A stretch of 16,834 nucleotides of DNA from RGIG1959 sp045637645. GTDB lineage: Bacteria; Bacillota; Clostridia; Oscillospirales; Acutalibacteraceae. The notes beneath the pieces are model-generated. The model saw nothing but the letters and a program-made list of their open reading frames with translations, had not been told where the DNA came from and did no database searches. Each line of letters begins with the position of its first letter. The stretch's first letter is position 1. This document shows positions 7,456-14,910 of the stretch, piece after piece. A program made the translations under genes and the position numbers. The DNA is taken from assembly GCA_045637645.1 (NCBI GenBank), contig JAZTZV010000023.1, positions 1 to 16,834 on the forward strand. Direction: 5' to 3'.

Positions 7456-8397
7456 TTAAATCTTAATGCTGTTGATGACGGACTTGAGGCTGTCCGCGCT
7501 GTGGTGCAACGCCTTGACTTCGTCGTCGGTGAGCGGGAGCAAGATCTTGCTGTGTGCGCCCTTGTTGCCGACAATGTTGAGCAAGCTCAAGCACACGTCG
7601 TCGATGCCGTACTCGCCGTGGAGCATCGTCGAAACGGTCATCGTAGTATCGATGCCGCCGAGCAGGCATTTGCAAATATGCACAACCGACATTGAAACCG
7701 CATAGAAGGTCGCGCCCTTGCGCTCGATCACACGGGCACCCGACTTGCGGACGTAATCTTCGACTTCTGCTTTGTTGAACTGCGGATACTGAACCGAGGT
7801 CTGCACCGCGTTGTGATAGTCATCCACGGGCACGTTGGAGATGTTGGCCAGCGACCACGGAATGAAGGACGAATCACCGTGCTCACCGAGAACGTACGCA
7901 TGCACGTTGCGTTGGTTGATGTTGTAGTACTCCGACAGGCGCGAACGCAAACGCGAGGTATCGAGGATGGTACCCGAACCGATGATGCGGGACTCGGGCA
8001 AACCTGAATATTTATTGAACGCGTACGTCAGCACGTCGACCGGATTGCTGACGATGACGTACGTTGCGTCGGGAGCATATTTAAGGATTTCGGAGCTGAC
8101 GCTCTTGAGCACATCCACATTCGTCTGTGCCAGATCCAGACGGGATTGACCGGGCTTTCTGGCAAGACCCGAGGTGATGACGACAATGTTGGAATTGGCG
8201 GCATCCTCATAGGTGCCGGCATAGACCGAGCAGGGGCTGGAGAACGGGGTGCCTTGGCGGATGTCAAGCGATTCGCCGAGCGCCTTTTCTCCGTTGATAT
8301 CGATCATGACGATCTCCGAAGCCGTACCGTTGATAGCCAACGTATACGCAATGGTGGAGCCGACACTACCGGTGCCGATGATGGTAATTTTGTTCAT
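7456..8397 (-). CDS. L-lactate/malate dehydrogenase family; predicted NAD-dependent malate dehydrogenase
   Basis: A 313-residue NAD-dependent 2-hydroxyacid dehydrogenase of the LDH/MDH superfamily. Seen: GTGSVGS Rossmann loop (8-14); Asp33 at the end of the second strand, favouring NAD over NADP; LDTSRLR with D146 and R149 (D168 and R171 in LDH numbering); and GEHGDS with catalytic H173 (H195). Overall it looks LDH-like (GSGTILDT, KGAT). However the specificity loop reads LARKPGQSRLDL, placing R80 where LDH has Gln102. Arg there is the malate dehydrogenase residue, and Gln102Arg alone turns Bacillus LDH into an efficient MDH (established). With fumC directly downstream, malate dehydrogenase is the better guess, but automated annotation will likely say L-lactate dehydrogenase. 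First gene of the operon, AGAGGAG site upstream. Confidence 0.85.
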   Translation of the reverse strand: MNKITIIGTGSVGSTIAYTLAINGTASEIVMIDINGEKALGESLDIRQGTPFSSPCSVYAGTYEDAANSNIVVITSGLARKPGQSRLDLAQTNVDVLKSVSSEILKYAPDATYVIVSNPVDVLTYAFNKYSGLPESRIIGSGTILDTSRLRSRLSEYYNINQRNVHAYVLGEHGDSSFIPWSLANISNVPVDDYHNAVQTSVQYPQFNKAEVEDYVRKSGARVIERKGATFYAVSMSVVHICKCLLGGIDTTMTVSTMLHGEYGIDDVCLSLLNIVGNKGAHSKILLPLTDDEVKALHHSADSLKSVINSIKI

Positions 8398-8456
8398 ACG
8401 ATCTCCTCTTTCTTTGTTGGATTTTTTATGTTTAAATTCAAAATATAAAAAGCTCG

Positions 8457-8472
8457 TTCGAGGGGACTCGAA
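8457..8472 (-). other. Short perfect hairpin near the 5' end of the operon transcript
   Basis: TTCGAG and CTCGAA form a perfect 6-bp stem around a 4-base loop. It lies about 8-24 bases after the predicted transcription start of the dehydrogenase-fumC-hdr-flx operon. No U-run follows, so it is not a terminator. A 5' stabilising stem-loop or a protein site are possible roles. Confidence 0.45.
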
Positions 8473-8486
8473 AGTCTTTTCAGTAT

Positions 8487-8515
8487 ATTATATCACGTGC
8501 CTTCACGGTTTTCAA
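8487..8515 (-). promoter_or_regulatory. Sigma-A type promoter of the dehydrogenase-fumC-hdr-flx operon
   Basis: On the minus strand a TTGAAA -35 box (8515-8510) is followed by exactly 17 bases and a perfect TATAAT -10 box (8492-8487). The predicted start is near 8480, giving a leader of about 80 bases before the ATG at 8397. No other promoter was recognised inside the nine-gene operon, whose genes are spaced by under 40 bases or overlap. Confidence 0.75.
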
Positions 8516-8522
8516 TTCTTAT

Positions 8523-8540
8523 TTGACAAAAATTTAACAA
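8523..8540. promoter_or_regulatory. Candidate Rex (NADH/NAD+ sensor) operator
   Basis: The 18-mer TTGACAAAAATTTAACAA matches 12 of the 14 fixed positions of the clostridial/bacillar Rex site TTGTTAAnnnnTTAACAA; the right half-site is exact. It lies 8 bases upstream of the -35 box of the operon promoter. Rex controls redox and fermentation genes, so the context fits an operon of NAD-linked enzymes. No rex gene is in the window. Confidence 0.5.
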
Positions 8541-8643
8541 ATCGGGCAAAAAAATATACCGTTTTCACTCGTTTTTTAGGATTTGAACGCGTATGCCGTT
8601 GAATTCCCGTGAGAAGAGCAAAGAACGATCTGAAAAACATGGA

Positions 8644-8672
8644 TTGACAGATAAATCCGAATATATTATAAT
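8644..8672 (+). promoter_or_regulatory. Perfect-consensus promoter of the LysR-type regulator gene
   Basis: TTGACA (8644-8649), a 17-base spacer and TATAAT (8667-8672) match the sigma-A consensus at all twelve positions. The predicted start is near 8679, leaving a 70-base AT-rich leader before the ATG at 8749. A promoter this strong for a regulator gene suggests that it is held down by repression. Confidence 0.8.
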
Positions 8673-8690
8673 CACCGTATCATTATCTGT
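8647..8690. repeat. Inverted repeat ACAGATAA / TTATCTGT bracketing the regulator promoter
   Basis: Two perfect 8-base arms (8647-8654 and 8683-8690) are separated by 28 bases. The left arm starts in the -35 box and the right arm lies just past the predicted start site, so the repeat encloses the -10 element. This is a plausible autoregulatory operator for the LysR protein; chance occurrence in AT-rich DNA cannot be excluded. Confidence 0.4.
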
Positions 8691-8748
8691 AAAATATATA
8701 TTTGCTATCGTTAGCATATCAAAAACTGATTGCGGAGTGTGAAGTGAA

Positions 8749-9642
8749 ATGGATATCAATTACAACCATTATCGCGTGTTTTACTATGTGGCAAAGTGCG
8801 GAAATTTCACCCAAGCGGCGTCACTTTTGATGAACAGCCAATCCAACATCACACGCACCATCAAGCTCATGGAAAACGAACTCGGTTGCACGTTGTTTGT
8901 ACGTTCCAATCGCGGCGTGACGCTGACGCCCGAAGGCGAGCGGCTGTACGCCCACATTCGCATTGCGGTTGAACACATTTTGGCGGGAGAAGAAGAGTTG
9001 TCGTCCGAAAAGAGCACACTCGGCGGCACCATCTCAATCGGCACCAGCGGCGTGGCGCTTCGCTGCTTCCTCCTCCCTGTTCTCAAAGAATTTCAACAGC
9101 ACAACCCACATGTACGGTTGCAAATCTCCAACCACTCCACGCCGCAAGCCATCGCGGCACTAAAAAACGGCGCGGTCGATTTGGCGCTTGTAACATCGCC
9201 CGTCGGCGAACACAAATCACTCAAAACGCGTAATGTAAAAGAGATCCACCATGTGGCAGTTTGCGGCACGGCGTTTGCGGAATTGGCGGACACCGTGTTG
9301 TCACTGTCGCAAATCGCCGCCTATCCCCTTGTGTCGCTCGGCCCGCACACCAAAACCCACGAGTTGTATACCGCTTGGTTTGCCGAGCACGGACTGCAAT
9401 TCTCGCCCGACATCGAAGCCTATACCTCCGACCAAATCCTGCCCATTGTCAAAAAGAATCTCGGCATCGGTTTTGTTCCCGCCGAAATTTTGGCGGACGA
9501 AAACAGCGAAAAGCTGATTGAACTGCAATTACAGGAATCCATTCCGACGCGCCACATTTGCTTTTTGAAACGCCAAGACCAAACACTCAGCTTGGCGACA
9601 AAAGAACTGGAACGCATGATCATCAAATCCGCAGAAACATGA
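8749..9642 (+). CDS. LysR-family transcriptional regulator
   Basis: A 297-residue LysR-type regulator of normal length. The N-terminal winged helix-turn-helix covers about residues 5-65, with the typical run FTQAASLLMNSQSNITRTIK (20-39), then LENELG-like MENELGCTLFVRSNRGVTLTPEG. A linker helix follows, and from about residue 90 the periplasmic-binding-protein-like effector domain begins (GTISIGTSG...). The effector is not predictable from sequence. It is transcribed divergently from the dehydrogenase-fumC-hdr-flx operon across a shared 351-base region, the classic layout for a LysR protein and its target, so control of that operon is a fair inference. The ribosome binding site (GGAG at 8734) is weak and 11 bases from the ATG. 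A hydrolase gene follows 26 bases downstream. Confidence 0.93.
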   Translation: MDINYNHYRVFYYVAKCGNFTQAASLLMNSQSNITRTIKLMENELGCTLFVRSNRGVTLTPEGERLYAHIRIAVEHILAGEEELSSEKSTLGGTISIGTSGVALRCFLLPVLKEFQQHNPHVRLQISNHSTPQAIAALKNGAVDLALVTSPVGEHKSLKTRNVKEIHHVAVCGTAFAELADTVLSLSQIAAYPLVSLGPHTKTHELYTAWFAEHGLQFSPDIEAYTSDQILPIVKKNLGIGFVPAEILADENSEKLIELQLQESIPTRHICFLKRQDQTLSLATKELERMIIKSAET

Positions 9643-9668
9643 TTGTATCCATCGGGAGGTCATCCGCA

Positions 9669-10415
9669 ATGCACAAATTGCATTTTTCTCGCAAAACTGC
9701 TTGGATCACCGCCATCGCGGCGGTGGTGACCGCCGTTGCCGTGACGATCGGCACAGCAACGTTTTATGTCAACGATTATTACCGCGCAGACACCCAAGCA
9801 ATCGAAGCATTCGCAGCAACGAACAGCACGCTTCCCGTCGTCGAAGGTGAAAATACGCTGTCGATTGCGCCGCCGAACGCGTCCAAAGGTTTGATTTTCT
9901 ATCCGGGAGGCAAGGTCGATCCCGACGCCTATCTCCCGCTCATGCAAGCCTGTGCATCCGAAGGCATCCTCTGCGTAGTGGCGGAAATGCCGTTTCGTTT
10001 GGCGGTGCTGGATATCCACGCCGCCGATGATATCCGCGACGCACACCCCGAGATCGGCGAATGGTACATCGGCGGACATTCGCTTGGTGGGTCGATGGCG
10101 GCGGCGCACATCGCCGCTCGTGTCGATGATTACGAGGGGCTGATTTTACTCGCGGCATATTCCACCGCCGATTTGTCAAACACCGATTTGAAGGTATTAT
10201 CCGTTTACGGCAGTGAAGACAACGTGCTGAACCTCGACAGTTACCATTCCTATGCCGACAATCTGCCGCTCAACACTTACGAAGAGATCATCGACGGCGG
10301 ATGCCACGCCTATTTCGGGATGTACGGTGAGCAGGACGGCGACGGCGTTGCCGCCATCACAGCCGACGAGCAAATCGCACAAACCGCCGCGCTCATTGCG
10401 GATTTTATCGCTTGA
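9669..10415 (+). CDS. Membrane-anchored or secreted alpha/beta hydrolase
   Basis: A 248-residue protein with a basic N-terminus and one hydrophobic segment (about 12-33) that can act as signal anchor, followed by an alpha/beta-hydrolase domain. The likely triad is Ser138 in GGHSLGG (135-141), Asp184 in YGSEDNVL and His213 in GGCHAYFG. An early LIFYPGGKVDPDAY stretch fits the oxyanion-hole strand of small carboxylesterase-like hydrolases. The substrate is unknown. The open frame extends upstream to 9558, inside the regulator gene, but the ATG at 9669 is chosen because GGGAGG lies 9 bases before it and the signal anchor starts directly after. It is probably cotranscribed with the LysR gene (26-base gap, no terminator seen). 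The stop codon overlaps the -35 box of the thrS promoter. Confidence 0.85.
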   Translation: MHKLHFSRKTAWITAIAAVVTAVAVTIGTATFYVNDYYRADTQAIEAFAATNSTLPVVEGENTLSIAPPNASKGLIFYPGGKVDPDAYLPLMQACASEGILCVVAEMPFRLAVLDIHAADDIRDAHPEIGEWYIGGHSLGGSMAAAHIAARVDDYEGLILLAAYSTADLSNTDLKVLSVYGSEDNVLNLDSYHSYADNLPLNTYEEIIDGGCHAYFGMYGEQDGDGVAAITADEQIAQTAALIADFIA

Positions 10416-10440
10416 CTTTCCAAAGCGAGAGTGTTACAAT
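10412..10440 (+). promoter_or_regulatory. Promoter of the thrS T-box transcript
   Basis: TTGACT (10412-10417), a 17-base spacer and TACAAT (10435-10440). The -35 box overlaps the TGA stop of the hydrolase gene. The predicted start near 10447 falls just before the first T-box stem. Confidence 0.75.
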
Positions 10441-10446
10441 AAGACC

Positions 10447-10697
10447 TGTAAAGCGTTGAGAAGGACGCCGTTTGTAAACCCGCTTTTTCCAGAGAGTGTC
10501 GTCGCGGCTGAAAGCGACATAAAAGACGTTGCAAACGTGCCACCGCCTTCGAGCGCACGGCTGAACCGCCTTGCGGATAAGTCGTGTCGGGTTGCTCCGT
10601 TATCGGCAGTTGAGGGTAGTTTTTCGACTACTGAATTTGGGTGGAACCACGGAGTTTGATCGCTTCGTCCCTGTTTTGCGGGGATGAAGCGTTTTTT
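10447..10697 (+). promoter_or_regulatory. T-box riboswitch, threonine type
   Basis: A tRNA-sensing leader fills most of the gap before thrS. Stem I can be drawn from pairing GCGTT (10453-10457) with AGCGC (10552-10556), GAAGG (10460-10464) with CCTTC (10546-10550), and CGTTTG (10469-10474) with CAAACG (10532-10537). The internal loop so formed holds ACC at 10542-10544, a threonine specifier codon. AGAGAG (10491-10496) and GGCTGAAAG (10506-10514) match the conserved distal-loop motifs of stem I. The T-box sequence GGGTGGAACCACGG is at 10639-10652. Its GGG and ACG can pair with CGTCCC (10666-10671), which breaks the terminator. Uncharged tRNA-Thr should therefore turn thrS on. Confidence 0.93.
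10661..10697 (+). terminator. Rho-independent terminator of the T-box leader
   Basis: CGCTTCGTCCC (10661-10671) pairs with GGGATGAAGCG (10681-10691) in an 11-bp stem with one G-T pair, followed directly by six T. The 5' arm contains the CGTCCC used by the competing antiterminator. Confidence 0.92.
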
Positions 10698-10743
10698 ATT
10701 TCTCGCAACCTCAAAAACTATATTCCATAAGGAGTGACCACAC

Positions 10744-12678
10744 ATGTTGAACATCACACTCAAAGGCGGCGACGTGCGCGAAGTGGCGGAGAACACCACT
10801 GTCGACGCGGTTTGCCGCGACATTTCCATGGGTCTTTACCGCGCCGCTTGCGCCGCGCGCGTCAACGGCAACGTTGTCGACCTGCGTTATGTGCTGACCG
10901 AAGATTGCTCGCTCGACATCCTCACATTTGACGATCTCGACGGCAAAAAAGCGTACTGGCACACCACCTCCCACATCATGGCACAGGCGGTTAAACGCTT
11001 GTATCCGCAAGTGAAACTGACCATCGGCCCGTCGATTGACAACGGCTTTTACTACGACTTCGATCTTGACGACACCTTGACGGCGGACGATCTGCCGAAG
11101 ATCGAAGCGGAGATGAAGAAGATCATCAAAGAAGGTCTCGCGCTCGAGCGCTTTGCGCTTCCGAAAGCGGAGGCGCTCGAACTGATGAAAGACGAGCCCT
11201 ACAAATGCGAATTGATCGAAGCGTTGCCCGACGGCGAGGAGATCTCGTTCTACAAGCAAGGCGATTTTGTCGATCTTTGCGCGGGTCCTCACCTGCCCGA
11301 CACGGGTCGCGTGAAAGCGGTCAAGCTGCTCAGCGTGACGGGTGCTTACTGGCGCGGCGATGCAAAAAATAAGATGCTCAAGCGCATCTACGGCATTTCC
11401 TTCCCGAAAGCGTCCGAGCTCGAAGCGCATTTGACGATGCTTGAAGAAGCCAAAAAGCGCGACCACAACAAGCTCGGTCGTGAACTCGAACTGTTCACCA
11501 CCTCGGACGTGATCGGTCAAGGCTTGCCGATCATGCTTCCGAAGGGTGCGCGCATCATCCAAACACTCCAACGCTTTGTGGAAGACGAAGAGCAAAAGCG
11601 CGGCTGGTTGCTCACCAAAACGCCCTACATGGCAAAGAGCGATCTGTACAAGATCTCAGGTCACTGGGATCACTATCAAGACGGCATGTTCGTCATGGGC
11701 GACGAGGAAGTCGACAAGGAAGTGTTCGCACTTCGCCCGATGACCTGCCCGTTCCAATATCAAGCCTATCTCAACCGCGCGCGTTCGTATCGCGATCTGC
11801 CCCTGCGTTACAACGAAACCTCCACCCTCTTCCGCAACGAGGCAAGCGGCGAGATGCACGGTTTGATCCGCGTGCGTCAGTTCACCATTTCGGAAGGTCA
11901 CTTGATGTGCCGTCCCGATCAGCTTGAAGAAGAATTCAAGAACTGCCTCGAACTCGCGATCTTCATGCTCAAGACTCTCGGTTTGTACGAGGATGTGTCC
12001 TATCGCTTCTCGCAATGGGATCCCGACAACCGCGAGAAATACATCGGTACCGTTGAGCAATGGGACGAAGCGCAAGGCATCATGGAGCGCATCCTCAATG
12101 ACCTCGAAGTCCCCTACGCGATCGGCATCGGTGAGGCAGCATTCTACGGTCCGAAACTGGACATCCAAATCAAGAACGTCCACGGCAAAGAAGATACGCT
12201 CATCACCATCCAAATCGACCAATTGCTTGCTGAGAAATTCGGCATGGAATACACCGACGCGGACGGCACGAAGAAGAACCCCTACATCATCCACCGCACC
12301 TCGATCGGCTGCTACGAGCGTACGCTCGCTCTGCTCATCGAAAAATACGCGGGTGCGTTCCCGCTGTGGCTTGCTCCCGAGCAAGTGCGCGTGATGCCCA
12401 TTTCCGAGCGTCAAGCGGATGTTGCCGCGGCGGTAACAAAGCAATTGTTCGACGCGGGTATTCGCGCAGAATCCGATCTGCGTAACGAAAAAATCGGTTA
12501 CAAGATCCGCGAAGCACAAATGCAAAAGGTTCCCTATATGCTCGTCATCGGCGACAAAGAAGCCGAAAGCGGCACCGTTTCCGTCCGTAAACGCGGCGAA
12601 GCGGGCGACCAAGGCTCCATGACCGTCGAAGAGTTTATGCAAAAAGCTCTCGTCGAAATTGCGACCAAAGCGCGATAA
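10744..12678 (+). CDS. thrS: Threonyl-tRNA synthetase
   Basis: A 644-residue class II aminoacyl-tRNA synthetase that charges tRNA-Thr. Domains in order: TGS (about 1-62); the editing domain with H73, H77 (HTTSH), C179 and H183 (CAGPH); the catalytic core from about 245; the anticodon-binding domain from about 545 (LAPEQVRVMPIS). Zinc ligands are C335 (MTCPFQ), H386 and H517 (IIHRTSIG). Length is normal. Several core segments depart from the common bacterial form: RVRQFTISEGHLMC where most have an RVRGFTQDDAH-type run, and a TIQIDQLLAEKFGMEY stretch where most have TIQLDF followed by RFDLTY. It therefore belongs to a divergent ThrS type. An AAGGAG site precedes the ATG and a T-box leader controls it. 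Confidence 0.96.
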   Translation: MLNITLKGGDVREVAENTTVDAVCRDISMGLYRAACAARVNGNVVDLRYVLTEDCSLDILTFDDLDGKKAYWHTTSHIMAQAVKRLYPQVKLTIGPSIDNGFYYDFDLDDTLTADDLPKIEAEMKKIIKEGLALERFALPKAEALELMKDEPYKCELIEALPDGEEISFYKQGDFVDLCAGPHLPDTGRVKAVKLLSVTGAYWRGDAKNKMLKRIYGISFPKASELEAHLTMLEEAKKRDHNKLGRELELFTTSDVIGQGLPIMLPKGARIIQTLQRFVEDEEQKRGWLLTKTPYMAKSDLYKISGHWDHYQDGMFVMGDEEVDKEVFALRPMTCPFQYQAYLNRARSYRDLPLRYNETSTLFRNEASGEMHGLIRVRQFTISEGHLMCRPDQLEEEFKNCLELAIFMLKTLGLYEDVSYRFSQWDPDNREKYIGTVEQWDEAQGIMERILNDLEVPYAIGIGEAAFYGPKLDIQIKNVHGKEDTLITIQIDQLLAEKFGMEYTDADGTKKNPYIIHRTSIGCYERTLALLIEKYAGAFPLWLAPEQVRVMPISERQADVAAAVTKQLFDAGIRAESDLRNEKIGYKIREAQMQKVPYMLVIGDKEAESGTVSVRKRGEAGDQGSMTVEEFMQKALVEIATKAR

Positions 12679-12692
12679 ACCATATCAATAAA

Positions 12693-12733
12693 AAGAAGCG
12701 GCAAGCAGTTCACCGAACTGCTTGCCGCTTCTT
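12693..12733. terminator. Bidirectional terminator between thrS and the convergent Ig-repeat gene
   Basis: A perfect 19-bp stem (12693-12711 with 12715-12733) around a 3-base loop. On the minus strand it begins 2 bases after the stop of the Ig-repeat gene and is followed by a T-run; on the plus strand it lies 14 bases after thrS and is followed by a weaker AT-rich tail. It probably serves both genes. Confidence 0.85.
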
Positions 12734-12735
12734 GA

Positions 12736-14910
12736 TTATTCATACATCGGGATGAATTCCGTTTGACCGGGATCGAGCACGATCGTGTTGCTGGTTGCGC
12801 TGTAACCGAAGCAGTCGGTGACAACACAATAGAGGCGGCGACCGATCACATCGTCGGTGTAGTCGGTATAATAGATCGGGCCTGTGATGGACGATTTTTT
12901 GAAAGTGGAGCTGCCGGCTTCGCAAACATACCACTCACACGTCATCTCATAGCCCTGCGCATCCACCACCACATACAGATCCTTGTTATACACATCATGC
13001 ACAACTGTCGGTTGCATGGTGATCTTCGGGCGAATGGTACGCATGACGACCGTTTTGGATTGCACCGAATCGCCGTGCTGATCGGTGATGACACAGTACA
13101 CTTTACGACCTGTTTTTTCAGGTGTCATAACAAAGGAATACGTCGACTTGGTCACCGACGATTTGTAGAACTTGGTATCCCCGGGATTGCAGAAGTACCA
13201 CTGATACTTCAGTCCGTCGCCCTGTGCCTTCACAGTCACCGTTGCGGTGTCCTCAAGATACACAACCGTTTCGACAGGCTGCTGAGTGATCTTCAAGGTG
13301 GTATTCTTTTTAAAGGTGACGGTATCGGATTTCACCTTTTGACCGTATTTGTCGGTGATCAGGCAGTATGCCTTGCGGCCGTTCTTTTCGGCGGACATGG
13401 TGTAGGAATAGGTTGCTGTTTTAATCGAAGATTTGTAGAACACGCTGTCGCCGGGATTGCAGAAGTACCATTGATATTTCAATCCGTCGCCGATCGCCTT
13501 GACCGTTGCCGACACAGTCGCGCCGTATTTGGCGGTGTCGCTTTGCGGCTGAACGGTGATCTCGGGTGCCGAAATGCGCAGGGTGACCGTTTTGGATTGT
13601 ACGGTATTGCCGTATGCATCCGTTGCGACACAGTACACCTGACGCCCCGATTTCGCGGAGGTCATTTTGTAGGAATAGGTACTGCCCGTGATCGAAGATT
13701 TATAGAATTTTTTGCTGCCGGGATTCTTGTAATACCACTGATAGGTCACATCAAGACCTTTCGCTTTGGCTGTGACCGAAACGGTTTCGCCGTTGCGGCA
13801 ATCGGCATTCTTAGGTTGCGTGGTAAATTTCGGCTTGCCGTAATACACGGTTGCAACATCCGTCTGCACCGATTCACCGAATTGATCGGTAACCACACAA
13901 TACACTTGCGTACCGATCATCTCGCGCGACATTTTGAACTGGTAAAGAGAATTGCTCGAGCTATCGTCCTTCACAAATTCCTCCGCTCCGACGGCCTTGA
14001 CATACCACTCATATCTCGGAGAGAATCCGGCGTATGATACATAGATATCCATCTTTACAAGATCACCGGTATACGCATATTGATCCTGCGGCTTGGTATA
14101 GACCTTGGGTTTCATCGCTTTAAACTCTGCGACATCCGAGGTGACACTCTGACCATGGCGGTCAGTAACCACGCAATACACCTTTCGACCGATATCCTCT
14201 GTCGATATCGTAAACGCATATTTGGATTTGGTGATGGACGATTTGACATACTCCTCTGCATCGCGCTTGAGGACATACCACGTGTAGGTCAAGCCGTCAC
14301 CCGTTGCTTTCAAAGAAACCTGCGCAGGACCGTGCAGATCGCTTTCGCAATCTTTGGGTTGCTTCGTGATTTCGGGGAATGTCTTGGTGACCTGCGCCAC
14401 ATTGGATTTCACCTTATTGCCGTATTGATCAGTCACCACGCAATACACCTTGCGGCCGTTACGGGCATCGGTCATGGTGGAGGTGTAAGTGTCGGTTTTG
14501 ATCGATGATTTGCTGTAGGATTTGCTGGTCAGATCCTTGACGTACCACTGATACTTCAGCCCATCGCCTTTTGCCTTGACGGTAAAGGTGAAGGTACCGC
14601 CGCCAAGCGGAGTGGTGGTATCCTTCGGTTGCTTAGTGATGGTGACAGCCATCGTCGCCTTTACGACATTGGATTTGACCTGATTGCCGTATTGATCGGT
14701 CACAACGCAGTATGCCGTGCGACCGTTACGCGTGTCATTCATTTCAGCGGAATAGGTCGCCTTTTGAATAGACGATTTGCTATAGGATTGTCCGCCTGTA
14801 TCCTTGATGTACCATTCATATTTGAGTCCGTCACCCTTGGCGACAACCGTGAATTTGAACATGTCTCCCTTTTGTGCGACTGTGCTTTCAGGCTGTTTGG
14901 TAATGGTTAC
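12736..14910 (-). repeat. Eight tandem Ig-like coding repeats (about 267-297 bases each)
   Basis: Protein boundaries by residue are about 30-116, 117-205, 206-294, 295-386, 387-475, 476-564, 565-654 and 655-753. Repeats 6 and 7 are also alike at DNA level: the stretches at 13451-13492 and 13181-13222 are nearly identical and exactly 270 bases apart, pointing to a fairly recent duplication. Repeat 4 is the most diverged: it has KDDSSS in place of KSSI and is three residues longer than most. Confidence 0.85.

Noticed and set aside
6059..7459. Open frame of 466 codons on the plus strand opposite fumC
   Set aside because: Antisense shadow of a clear fumarase; composition is biased and no motif is visible.
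9558..9668. Upstream extension of the hydrolase frame
   Set aside because: It lies mostly inside the LysR gene and would put a polar stretch before the signal anchor; GGGAGG precedes the ATG at 9669.
12763..14037. Open frame of 424 codons on the plus strand opposite the Ig-repeat gene
   Set aside because: Its periodic look only mirrors the repeats of the true gene on the other strand.
12736..14910. Repeat array considered as CRISPR or other non-coding repeat
   Set aside because: The repeats are about 270 bases, in frame and diverged at protein level; they are domain repeats in a single gene.
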